Origin: CAWGAJ01 sp963820545
GTDB taxonomy: Bacteria > Planctomycetota > Planctomycetia > Pirellulales > Thermoguttaceae
Assembly (NCBI GenBank): GCA_963820545.1
Contig: CAWGAJ010000002.1
Span: 1-64,000, forward strand
Reading direction: 5' to 3'
DNA: 64,000 nucleotides
Part shown: positions 27,311 to 35,742 of the stretch, in pieces
Position numbering within the stretch: position 1 is the first letter of the stretch
Layout of the letters: every line of letters begins with the position of its first letter
Made by a program: the position numbers and the translations under genes
Notes under the pieces: generated by a model
Seen by the model: only the letters and a program-made list of their open reading frames with translations
Database searches by the model: none
Told to the model about the DNA's origin: nothing

Positions 27311-28180
27311 TCAAGCAAAATAATGTTTGGCTTCATTCTGATTAAATATTCCAGATACTTCCTTTTTGATTTTTATTCTTGAAGCAACCGCCGCGTCCAC
27401 CCATTCGGCTTTTTCGACGATTTCATTTTCAATTTTTTTCTGTTGTTCGCGTAAAAAATTGAACAACTCCTTGTTTTTACTGATATAAATCTCACAACCG
27501 AGCAAGTTTTCTCGAGAGTTTATTGTTAGCGCAACATGTGCATCGGCACTTCCCATACTTACATCGTACCAATGTTGTGGGCGTGGGGTTTGCAGACGTA
27601 TTTTTGTATCACTCTCACGAACATAATCCCTGAATTTATTCCAAAAATCCAATTGCTGAATTTTAGTATCCGTCAATACACCACTCGCCGTAGTCTTTAT
27701 TGCTGTTGCCCATTCGTTTTTACTAACAACGACCTCAAATTTTGGAGCTGGATTTGAACCCTCAATCTGCCAAAGCTCAATTTTAATCAAAAAGAAACCG
27801 ATATGTTCGTCGGTGTGTTCGTTTAACCAATCAACTGCTTTTTGGTGTTCTTCTCTATAATCACCAACTATCCAAATAATAATTTCAGCGTCATATCCCG
27901 ACGCATAAGTAATAATTTTGCCTAGATGATCATGATTTGTATTTTCAAGTTGATTTTCAATGATGATTTTTCTTCCTGAGCTTTCTTCTTCCGCTAAAAT
28001 ATCAACATTAAATCGTCCAACATTTGCTTCGGTTTGAATTAGCTTAATATCAACTCCAATTTCCTCGCTTAAAAGAGTAAGATTTTCCGTTTGGGCGAGC
28101 CAATTTGTAAAATCAAGGGCTTCATGTCCCCAAACATCTCTTAACTCAACTGTATTTAATTTGGATAAATTTTTTTTCAT
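27311..28180 (-). CDS. DUF4268 PD-(D/E)XK-like protein with early TGA
   Basis: The 289-residue protein has a nuclease-like core (FNVDILAEE and KIIIENQLE, giving the Asp and Glu-x-Gln of a PD-(D/E)XK fold) and a C-terminal DUF4268 region (WYDVSMGSADAHVALTI). It probably binds or cuts nucleic acid, often in defence contexts; no partner genes are seen. The TGA at 27311 appears to replace a Trp codon: the same frame continues LYEKTVLFQKVFGKYLKEFK to a TAA at 27245-27247, as DUF4268 proteins normally end. The gene is strongly AT-rich, unlike its surroundings, and is probably acquired. Confidence 0.8.
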   Translation of the reverse strand: MKKNLSKLNTVELRDVWGHEALDFTNWLAQTENLTLLSEEIGVDIKLIQTEANVGRFNVDILAEEESSGRKIIIENQLENTNHDHLGKIITYASGYDAEIIIWIVGDYREEHQKAVDWLNEHTDEHIGFFLIKIELWQIEGSNPAPKFEVVVSKNEWATAIKTTASGVLTDTKIQQLDFWNKFRDYVRESDTKIRLQTPRPQHWYDVSMGSADAHVALTINSRENLLGCEIYISKNKELFNFLREQQKKIENEIVEKAEWVDAAVASRIKIKKEVSGIFNQNEAKHYFA

Positions 28181-28220
28181 GGTATTATTCCATCCCTTGT
28201 CGCCAAGGCAACTTTCGTAA

Positions 28221-28421
28221 TCATCCTTGATCGGGTATGCTCTCCAGGTCGAGTTCCTCGGGCGGGATGAGGACCGTTTTACCGTTGCGCCATACGGTCA
28301 GCGGTTGGCCCTTTTGTTTGTGTTGCAGTATCGCGGATTTAGCCGCCAAAGCAATTGCCTTGTCGATGAGCGTGCCTTCACGAAAAATCCGGGAAATGTC
28401 TTTTTCTGCATTACTTGCCAT
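28221..28421 (-). CDS. small protein, candidate antitoxin of the zeta-like kinase
   Basis: From ATG 28421 it encodes 66 residues beginning MASNAEKDISRIFREG and ending in an acidic tail (IPPEELDLESIPDQG). It overlaps the kinase gene by 11 bases and follows it. Small acidic partners usually precede the toxin, so the order is reversed compared with epsilon-zeta. I do not recognise the family. A longer start at 28499 would overlap the kinase further and is not favoured. Confidence 0.6.
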   Translation of the reverse strand: MASNAEKDISRIFREGTLIDKAIALAAKSAILQHKQKGQPLTVWRNGKTVLIPPEELDLESIPDQG

Positions 28422-29005
28422 GCGAGTATTCCTTTTCGATCTGCCGCCAGATGGTCTCATCGCCCAGTTGTTCAACGATATCGGCTTTCCCGGCGGCAAT
28501 CAATCGAAAATCGGCCACATCTGAATTATCGTACATTCGCCAGGTAGTTGCCATGGGTTGGTACAGCGAGAAAAAATTCCGCAGGCCCGAGTGATATCGA
28601 CGGATAACCGTATCTGCCGGCACATCGTGGCCACCCATGCGCACGCGATCCTTTACCCTATTCAGCGCGAACTCAACGCTGGGCAGCCACAAAAAAACCA
28701 GATGAAATTCATAGCCCGATTTAATCAAATCGGCAAGCCAGGGCGCGAGGGATCGGCTGGCGAGCGTTGTCTCAAAAGCAAAACTGCGGCGCTGCGCCCA
28801 ACTCTGTAATGCGAGTAAGCATGATCGCGCTTGCCTCCAAAGCGACAAGTTCAGGGCTGAACGCCGCCAGACCGAGAGCAATAGTATCAGCGTTAACAAA
28901 CTCGACCACACCTAGCGTATTTGGGAGTAAAGTTGGTGCAGCAGTTGTTTTACCAGAACCGTTCGGACCTGCTAATACAATAACACTCGGATTTGCTTTT
29001 TCCAT
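28411..29005 (-). CDS. zeta-toxin-like P-loop kinase (one frameshift)
   Basis: The N-terminus has a P-loop (VIVLAGPNGSGKTT) and the following FVNADTIA, which in zeta-type kinases positions the substrate. The C-terminal frame carries FAFETTLAS, DRVRMGGHDVP and IRRYHSGLRNF, also typical. A one-base indel in the overlapping GCGC sites at 28789-28797 joins them to a protein of about 197 residues. Zeta-like proteins phosphorylate UDP-N-acetylglucosamine or other small molecules; many chromosomal relatives have unknown targets. A small gene overlaps its 3' end. Confidence 0.8.
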
Positions 29006-29257
29006 AATGATCGCGGTTGGGGGTTGATCAATACATTATCGTCGAGGTTGCCGGGAAACGCGGACGCTCAATCCGATATCAGCGCCGATTGCCCGAGCGT
29101 AGCACTCTATCTTAAACATAGCCAGTAGTTGGTATCTTTACAATATAAACAGAGTTTTGACAAAGGAATTGCGAGTGATTTGCCCTCATCCTGACCTTCT
29201 CCCAACGGCTCGACCTGAGTTCGCCGAAGGTTAGGGAGAGGGGACTTTAGAATGGGC

Positions 29258-30229
29258 TTACTCCAACCCGACGTTAACGTCTTTCCCGTGCTGATCGAGC
29301 CAATCGAGCATTTGCTTGATGCTGCCAGTGGCCAGGGCGATGCAAGTGTCGGCCGCGCCGTAATAAAGGCGCAGGGTGTCGCCGTCGGGTTCCAGGATAT
29401 AGCCGCAGGGGAAGATCACGTTACTGACGTCGCCGAAGCGCTCGTAGCTGGTTTCCGGGCCGAAGACCCAGGCATCGCCGCGGCGCAGGCAGACCTCGGG
29501 CGTTTCCCGATCGACCAAGGCCAGTCCCACCCGATACAGATCTCCCGAAGCCGTTTGCTTCACGCCATGATAGATCAACAGCCAGCCCGCCGGCGTTTCG
29601 ATGGGCGGCGCGGAAAGGCCGATTTTGCCGGCATCCCACCACGCCCCGCGCCGGGCGTGCATAATCAGTCTATGGCTTCCCCAATGTCTTAAATCAGGCG
29701 AATAGGAAATCCAGATGTGGGCGCCCTGGGGGCTCACGGGTCGATGAATTAATACCCAATATTCTCCGATCCGTTTAGGCAACAACGCTGCATCCTTGTC
29801 CTCGGGAGGCATGATTTGTCCGAACCGCTCGAAGTCGTGAAAATCTTCGGTCAAGGCCAACGAAACGCCCGGCCCGCCTGGCGAATAAGAGGTGTAAACG
29901 ACGGCGTATTTGTGGATGTCCTCGAGCCATGTGATCCGCGGGTCCTCGAGGCCCCAATTCTCTTCCGGATATTCTTTCGGACATGGCATGAGCGTCGGCG
30001 TCGGGTCGATGATCCAGCCGTCCACGCCGTTGCGCGAGCGCACGGCGCACAAATGCGACACGCCCCGCCGATCTTCCACGCGGCAAAGCAGCAGGGTTGT
30101 GCCGTCAGACAGGCGCGCGGCCCCGGCGTTGAAAATCGTATTGACCGCATACGGCCAAAGCTGGGCGCTAAGCAGCGGATTGACCGGATGCCGCTTAAAA
30201 AGGGCGTCACGCTCTTGCGAGTGATTCAT
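29258..30229 (-). CDS. GH130 beta-mannoside phosphorylase/hydrolase
   Basis: The 323-residue single-domain five-bladed propeller enzyme has GLEDPRIT (catalytic Asp of GH130) and the end FPCGYILEPDGDTLRLYYGAAD. GH130 enzymes phosphorolyse or hydrolyse beta-mannosides. It overlaps the upstream glycosyltransferase gene by 4 bases (ATGA), so the two are cotranslated. No signal peptide is present, so it acts in the cytosol. Together with the second GH130 at 33041 it suggests cytosolic turnover of a mannose-containing oligosaccharide. The exact linkage is not known. Confidence 0.88.
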   Translation of the reverse strand: MNHSQERDALFKRHPVNPLLSAQLWPYAVNTIFNAGAARLSDGTTLLLCRVEDRRGVSHLCAVRSRNGVDGWIIDPTPTLMPCPKEYPEENWGLEDPRITWLEDIHKYAVVYTSYSPGGPGVSLALTEDFHDFERFGQIMPPEDKDAALLPKRIGEYWVLIHRPVSPQGAHIWISYSPDLRHWGSHRLIMHARRGAWWDAGKIGLSAPPIETPAGWLLIYHGVKQTASGDLYRVGLALVDRETPEVCLRRGDAWVFGPETSYERFGDVSNVIFPCGYILEPDGDTLRLYYGAADTCIALATGSIKQMLDWLDQHGKDVNVGLE

Positions 30230-32556
30230 GGCGATATCTTGGCAAACTTCTCAGCGACTTTTACCGACTTTGGCGCCCTGGTGAGCCCTTTGGCTTTGCT
30301 TGGTTCTCGGTCGGCGGGGATAATGTATTCCAACAGTTGCAGTTCCGCCAGCGAAAGCAGAAAAACCAGCGTCGATTCCGCGCCTTGATTGGCGCTAGGA
30401 CCCTCAGTCGAAAGTCCGTCGCAGCAACCGCCGGTCAACGGATCGTATAGCGCCGTGCCCACGTCGTTGCGGCCGACGAACCATTCGAAAGCGCGAATCG
30501 CCTCTTGTTTCCACCACGCTTGACCTGTGAGATGGTAGGCATCGATACAGGCCGAAATAGTGGCATGGGCCTCGATCGGCTGCTGATCGAAGCGGGCGCG
30601 GTTTCCACCACGGGGATAGAATCCCTGGTTGCCGACGGGCAGAAAATGCCCTTCACTCGAGGTTTGAATCGAAACCAGCCACTCCAACGTCTCCAATCCC
30701 GCGGCTTCCATTGCCTTTTGTTGCATCCCTTGCCCCGAAAGCAACAGCGCATGCGGCAGCGAGGCGTTGGCGTATGTCAGTTGATCTTCGAACCAATTCC
30801 AAGCGGCGGAAGTATTTTTTTGATAGACCTTGTATAATCGCTCGGCAAGCGTCGCGCGCATTTCTTGCGCTGCCCTATCGCCGGGAAAATGACATAAGTA
30901 TGTATTCAACGCGATCAGGGTAAATGCCACCGACCGCAGATCGTCAAACTCGCGCACGGTCGGCAACGTCCGTTCGAACAACCGCGCCGCCGCCCGGCGC
31001 AGCCCTTCATGCCGCGATCGGCCCAGCACCGTGGCCAATCCCCACAGTGCCCGGGCGTGACTGTCTTTCGAGCCCTTCTCCTCGAGCCAGCGGCGGTCGT
31101 AGCCCATGAAGTTGCGGAAGTGGCCGTTTTGATTGTTGAATGCGTGCCACAAAAATGCCAGGCAACGCGACGCCAACCCATTGAGTTGTCGCAGGCCTTC
31201 CTTGCCCAGTTCTTCCAGTAAAACCGCGAAAATCAAGCCCCGGGCGTTATCGTCGGTGGTGTAACCTTCCGAATAGTTGGGCACCGTTCCGATGGCGTGT
31301 TGCAGGATGCCCACGTCGTCGGTCATCCGGCTAAGATGTGACAGATTGAAAGGCGGCAGTTCGATCTGCCCGTCGGCCAGCGTTTTGGCGTAGTAAACCA
31401 CGCGCGGCAAGGCTGCCCGTTCCTGCCACGCCCGTTCGAAGGTCCGCATATACTCCTGGGCCACCGCCGGCCAAATCATGTTTCTGCCGCAGAGGTAGGC
31501 TTGTTTGCGAATGGCGTGGCGTCGGGTTTCGTCTTTGACCAGATCAATCACGGCGTCGGCCAGCGCTTTTGCATCGCCGAAGGGGACTATAATCCCTTTG
31601 CCGTCGGCCAATAATTCTTCGGCGTGCCAGTAGGGAGTGGAAATAACCGCCTTTCCCGCCCCCAAGGCATAGGCTAATGTGCCCGAGGTGATTTGTTCCT
31701 TGTTCATATACGGCGTTACATAAATGTCGGCGGTGCCGATGGCTTCGATCATTTCTTCCTGGCTGACGAAACGATTGTGGAAGATGACATTTTGCTCGAC
31801 GCCCAATTTCCTCGCCATCAACTGCAAGTAAAGCCGATAAGATTCGCCCTCGGATCGGACAACGTGCGGGTGCGTGGCGCCCACCACCATGTAGACCGCG
31901 TTGGGACAGTGCTTAAGCACCTCGGGCAGCGCCTGAATGACGTTCTCGATGCCCTTGTTGCGGCCTAACAGCCCGAACGTCAAAATTACGAATTTCCCTT
32001 CGACTCCGAAATGATCTTTGTAAAAATTCGGATCCGTGAAAGGCATGTCATATATGCCGTGGGGTATGAAGACCGCCTTATCCGCAGGCACGCCGTAGCG
32101 ATCGCGCAGGAATTCTATTCCCTTGTTGCTCATGGTCGCCACGCGCTCCGAGCGCTCGACAATCTCCGCCAGCACTTCGCGTTGAATGGGATTGGGTTGG
32201 CCGGGAATAGTGTGCAAGGTGGTGATTACCGGAGCGCGCAGGTCGCGCAGCAGCGAAAGAACGTGACTTCCCTCCGGTCCCCCATAGATGCCGAACTCGT
32301 GCTGCAAGCAAACGAGGTTTACTTTATTGATATTCAAAAAGTCGGCCGCCTGTCGGTACGAGGTAAGATCGTTTTGCCGCAGTTCAAAGCGCACCCGGGG
32401 CGGGTAGTTGTAGCCCGCCTCGGTGTCGTTGACCGGCACCGCGAAAAAAGTCGCATCCGGGAACTGCGCGGCCAGCGATTCGCACAAATCGGTGGTGAAG
32501 GTGGCAATGCCGCATATCCGAGGCAAGTAGTTACCGACGACGGCGATTCTTTTCAT
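30226..32556 (-). CDS. GT4 glycosyltransferase fused to an (alpha/alpha)6 domain
   Basis: Residues 1-390 are a GT-B fold family 4 glycosyltransferase (RICGIATFTTDL, FGLLGRNKGIE for donor binding, and YMNKEQITSGTLAYALGAGK with the distal Glu). Residues 400-750 look helical and alternate in the manner of an (alpha/alpha)6 barrel (EGYTTDDNARGLI, DSHARALWGLA, FYPRGGNRARFDQQPIE), as in glycosidases or epimerases. The fusion couples transfer with a possible hydrolase or binding module. ATG 32556 follows GGAGGATACTGCC. It is cotranslated with GH130. Donor sugar unknown, perhaps GDP-mannose given the neighbours. Confidence 0.85.
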   Translation of the reverse strand: MKRIAVVGNYLPRICGIATFTTDLCESLAAQFPDATFFAVPVNDTEAGYNYPPRVRFELRQNDLTSYRQAADFLNINKVNLVCLQHEFGIYGGPEGSHVLSLLRDLRAPVITTLHTIPGQPNPIQREVLAEIVERSERVATMSNKGIEFLRDRYGVPADKAVFIPHGIYDMPFTDPNFYKDHFGVEGKFVILTFGLLGRNKGIENVIQALPEVLKHCPNAVYMVVGATHPHVVRSEGESYRLYLQLMARKLGVEQNVIFHNRFVSQEEMIEAIGTADIYVTPYMNKEQITSGTLAYALGAGKAVISTPYWHAEELLADGKGIIVPFGDAKALADAVIDLVKDETRRHAIRKQAYLCGRNMIWPAVAQEYMRTFERAWQERAALPRVVYYAKTLADGQIELPPFNLSHLSRMTDDVGILQHAIGTVPNYSEGYTTDDNARGLIFAVLLEELGKEGLRQLNGLASRCLAFLWHAFNNQNGHFRNFMGYDRRWLEEKGSKDSHARALWGLATVLGRSRHEGLRRAAARLFERTLPTVREFDDLRSVAFTLIALNTYLCHFPGDRAAQEMRATLAERLYKVYQKNTSAAWNWFEDQLTYANASLPHALLLSGQGMQQKAMEAAGLETLEWLVSIQTSSEGHFLPVGNQGFYPRGGNRARFDQQPIEAHATISACIDAYHLTGQAWWKQEAIRAFEWFVGRNDVGTALYDPLTGGCCDGLSTEGPSANQGAESTLVFLLSLAELQLLEYIIPADREPSKAKGLTRAPKSVKVAEKFAKISP

Positions 32557-33040
32557 GGCAGTATCCTCCTGCTAAAAGAAACAGAAACCATTTCGCTAAC
32601 CCGCTAAATTGAGCGGGCGGCAACCAAAAGATGCAGCACTTTGCGCTGATTTTTCCAGGCCTGTATGAAACCTATAGGAAAAAGGTGTGAATTTCTTTAT
32701 TCAGGCCTTTAACTCACCGAAAATTGCACTTCGCTTGGATTTTCTGATTCTTTCAGCATTCTCGACGTTTTTGGACGTCAAGTTTTCCTATTCCAAGCAA
32801 AACCAACGTATTATTTAACATGGCAATGACGTCGCAATCACTGTACCAACTATACTATAGGCAAACGAATTCTCCTGAATTGGCAGGGAATAGACGTAAT
32901 TACCATCATTAAGTCCACGTTATTCATTAATCTGAATATAATATATATGTGTCTAAGCGGCAATAGGCCACCCCCCTATCACGGTGCCAATGAACCGGCA
33001 AACACGCTTTCTTGTATAATTGACTAGATGGATTGTTACT
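32557..33040. other. 484-base divergent promoter region
   Basis: The spacer separates the GT4-GH130 operon from the larger GH130 gene. It is AT-rich towards 32930-32950 (AATATAATATATATG), where promoters may lie, and carries a G/C-poor stretch near 32690. I found no open frame, tRNA or tandem repeat of quality. Confidence 0.5.
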
Positions 33041-34522
33041 ATGAAAACCATGAATAAGCACGCCGGTCGTAACTCTTTGAAGGTTCATCGTTTGCCGATC
33101 CGGTTTGAAAACGACATTCGGCGGGTAATTACCCGACCATTCGACCCCGGGGGGGAAACACGCATCCGCAAGATCATCGATCGCGTCGCTCAACTCTCGG
33201 AGGGCGAGGTCGATCGCGTTTTAGGCCAGGTGCTGGATAAATTCCAAAGCCGCCACAAACAGATCACGGCCGTTTTTGACGAGCATTATCAAGCGGCCGC
33301 TGCCCTGGCCGGCGAAACCGAGAACATCTCGCCTAAAAAGCGTTTGTTGATCGGCTCCTATCTCACGGCGGAATATTCGATCGAGTCGGCCGCGCTGTTT
33401 AATCCCTCCATCGTCAAACATCGCAACCAATGGAATCTTCCCCCAGGGGCGGTGCGCTTCATCATGAGTTTTCGCGCCACCGGCGAAGGGCATCTTTCCT
33501 CGATTGTTTTTCGCGACGGGATTCTCTATGCCGATCATACCATCCACATGGAGCCACCCAGCCGTTATTCGCACCGCGTGCGCACTTCGCCCGATCACCA
33601 ATACGAAAAACATCTTTTCCACCAAAAACTCCGCGACATTGCCGTAGACGAGACGGCCGCCGGCGCAGTGATGAATCTGCTGCCCGATTATTTTACCTTC
33701 AGCGAACTCGAACGCGCCATTGCCAAGGCGGCCGAAACGGCGCCTGAAAAACTCGTTTACGACCAGGCCCGCAACAGCCTGTTATTGCTGGCAAGATCGA
33801 ATTACCAGTTGGAACTATCCAAAGACGCCGAGGCAGCCGAAGTGGTAATCTTCCCCCAAAGCAGCAACGAACGCTACGGCATCGAGGATTTGCGCATGGT
33901 CAATTTTATTGATGACGACGGCGCGACCACCTACTTCGGCACCTATATCGCCTTCGACGGTTATCGTATGCTGCCGCAGCTCATGGAAACCACCGATTTC
34001 CTCCGCATCGGCATACATACTTTGAACGGCGCCCGGGCGCAAAACAAAGGCATGGCCTTGTTTCCCCGCCGCATCGACGGACATTATGTGATGTGCTCCC
34101 GCGTGGACGGCGAAAATCTCTATATCATGTACTCCGATATCGTCCACTTCTGGGAAACCGCCGAACTCCTGCAAACGCCGAAATCCTCTTGGGAATTCGT
34201 GCAGATCGGCAATTGCGGCTCGCCCCTGGAAACGCCCGAAGGCTGGCTGCTTTTAACCCACGGCGTCGGGCCCATGCGAACTTATTGCATCGGCGCCATG
34301 CTCTTAGACCTCAAGGATCCCATAAAAGTCATCGGCCACCTGGACCAGCCGCTGATCACCGCAACCGAAGAAGAACGCGACGGCTACGTGCCCAACGTCG
34401 TCTATACCTGCGGGGCAATGATCCATAACGATTATCTTTATATTCCCTTCTCCACCTCTGACCACATCACCCGCTTTGCTTATGTCTCGCTCCGCCGCCT
34501 GCTCGAAAGACTGGTACCATAA
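33041..34522 (+). CDS. large GH130-like enzyme
   Basis: The protein is about 493 residues. The first 130 residues are helical and precede a GH130 propeller (LFNPSIV, RYGIEDLRMVNF, DGHYVMCSRVDGENL, GSPLETPEGWLLLTHGVG). The conserved Asp of the EDP-like motif is kept as EDLR. Longer GH130 members include beta-1,2-mannobiose and related phosphorylases, but the linkage cannot be stated. The ATG at 33041 is chosen; a TTG at 33020 and an ATG at 33050 are open too. It diverges from the GT4-GH130 pair and probably serves the same pathway. Confidence 0.85.
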   Translation: MKTMNKHAGRNSLKVHRLPIRFENDIRRVITRPFDPGGETRIRKIIDRVAQLSEGEVDRVLGQVLDKFQSRHKQITAVFDEHYQAAAALAGETENISPKKRLLIGSYLTAEYSIESAALFNPSIVKHRNQWNLPPGAVRFIMSFRATGEGHLSSIVFRDGILYADHTIHMEPPSRYSHRVRTSPDHQYEKHLFHQKLRDIAVDETAAGAVMNLLPDYFTFSELERAIAKAAETAPEKLVYDQARNSLLLLARSNYQLELSKDAEAAEVVIFPQSSNERYGIEDLRMVNFIDDDGATTYFGTYIAFDGYRMLPQLMETTDFLRIGIHTLNGARAQNKGMALFPRRIDGHYVMCSRVDGENLYIMYSDIVHFWETAELLQTPKSSWEFVQIGNCGSPLETPEGWLLLTHGVGPMRTYCIGAMLLDLKDPIKVIGHLDQPLITATEEERDGYVPNVVYTCGAMIHNDYLYIPFSTSDHITRFAYVSLRRLLERLVP

Positions 34523-34523
34523 A

Positions 34524-34682
34524 GGATGAAGGATGAGGGATGAAGGATGAATAAAGCGGATAGCGGACAGGGGACAGGAGAACGCAAAACGAAGAAGGTG
34601 GAAGGATGAAAACTGTTTACTGAAAATCCCCAAGAAACCGCTTGCGGTTTCGCACTGTCCACCGCCCACCGTCCACTGTCCG
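34524..34682. repeat. heptamer-period composite tract with palindrome
   Basis: GGATGAA units (four or more) are followed by GGACAGG-like units, ACTGTTT and ACTGAAA, the palindrome AAACCGCTTGCGGTTT at 34635-34650, then GTCCACC, GCCCACC and GTCCACT units up to the DUF2284 stop codon. Confidence 0.9.
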
Positions 34683-35216
34683 CTACTCTACCAACACCAG
34701 TGCATAGTAGTTCTGCGGTTCATCTTCCGAGCGCACCACCTCGATCGGCAATCCGGCCGCGCGGGCAGTGGCAAAAACGTCGATGCCCGCGGCCTCCATC
34801 GAGGGCCGGGCCAACTCGGGATGCTTGCAGGCAGCGGCCTTCCCGCGTTTCAGTTTAAGCACAGAGCACTGTTTGCACATCCAGCACGGCCCGCACAAAA
34901 AAGCAAAGGCCTTATAATAGCCGGCCAAAAAAATTTTATCTTCTAATTCCAGGCAGATTCGCCGCAAGGTCTTGGTTTGATCGCCGTGCAGCAAAATGGC
35001 CGACTGATACTCGTCGAGCATCTTGCGCGTAGTCTCCGGCGTGGGCGAGTAGGGAGGGCAGGTCAGACACTGCCCGTATTCCGAGCAGCCGAACTGGCAC
35101 CGCAGCCGCACCCAAGTTGCCGTAAACACTTTTTGGGATGAAATCACCACGGCATCCAATGCGCCCATGCGCCGGGCTTCCTGGCAAAAAGTTTCAAGCT
35201 GTTGGGGTGTAACCAT
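34683..35216 (-). CDS. DUF2284 metal-binding protein
   Basis: The 177-residue protein has conserved cysteine clusters (FGCSEYGQCLTCPPYSP and FLCGPCWMCKQC, then AACKHP) that should bind a metal or iron-sulfur centre. The biochemical role of the family is unknown. ATG 35216 is chosen over GTG 35243 because the truncated paralogue at 27018-27148 starts at the same position. It ends in Val-Glu at the border of a heptamer tract. A tRNA-Gln gene lies upstream on the same strand. A broken copy exists 8 kb away. Confidence 0.88.
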   Translation of the reverse strand: MVTPQQLETFCQEARRMGALDAVVISSQKVFTATWVRLRCQFGCSEYGQCLTCPPYSPTPETTRKMLDEYQSAILLHGDQTKTLRRICLELEDKIFLAGYYKAFAFLCGPCWMCKQCSVLKLKRGKAAACKHPELARPSMEAAGIDVFATARAAGLPIEVVRSEDEPQNYYALVLVE

Positions 35217-35310
35217 GGTGCTCTTGGTTAGACTAAAGGTCACAGATTCAGGAACCGTTTATGGCGATGTCAGATGATTATTACGGTATCTGACCTTATC
35301 ATTCTGGAAG

Positions 35311-35381
35311 CTGGGGAACTAGGATTCGAACCTAGACTAACTGATCCAGAGTCAGTCGTGCTACCGTTACACCATTCCCCA
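35311..35381 (-). tRNA. tRNA-Gln (CTG anticodon)
   Basis: The 71-nt sequence folds as a cloverleaf: acceptor TGGGGAA with TTCCCCA, D-arm with GTAACGGTAG, anticodon stem ACTGA/TCAGT with loop CTCTGGA giving anticodon CTG, and T-arm CTAGG-TTCGAAT-CCTAG. CCA is not encoded. It lies just upstream of DUF2284. Confidence 0.95.
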
Positions 35382-35742
35382 GGATTCTTTGCTTTTCAGA
35401 TTCTTCGCTGCGCTCACAATGACATTACTATAAGACGTCTCTCCCCCAGACGGGCGAGAAATCGCGCCTCATGCACCTTGTAAGCCTAGATATCAAATGG
35501 GCTTGCGTCAAGGCCGCGCTATGGGGAGTTGACGCCCTTGATGCTTTACACCTAGAATCGGCAGCAGACTATATATAGGCTGGAGGCCGGAGGGAATAAA
35601 AGCGGACGGCGAACAGCCAGCGGCGGAACAAAGGCGGAGGACGGAACTAAAAACACGGAATGCTGACTGCTTTAAACTGTAAACTGATAACTGTAAACTG
35701 ATAACCGAAATCCAATGAATTTCGGCTAGAGGGAATTTTTCA
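35382..35742. other. 361-base spacer with hairpin repeat and heptamer tract
   Basis: Near the tRNA is a TTCTTCGCTGCGCTCA repeat (about 35398-35420). From about 35575 the sequence turns into purine-rich GGCCGGA-like units and then, at 35665-35712, a clean run of ACTGTAA and ACTGATA units. The FHA gene start follows an AGAGGGA site. Confidence 0.6.

Noticed and set aside
27311..27313. TGA as selenocysteine or a reassigned Trp codon in the DUF4268 gene
   Set aside because: No SECIS-like element is evident and other Trp codons in the gene are TGG; nonsense mutation is the simpler reading.
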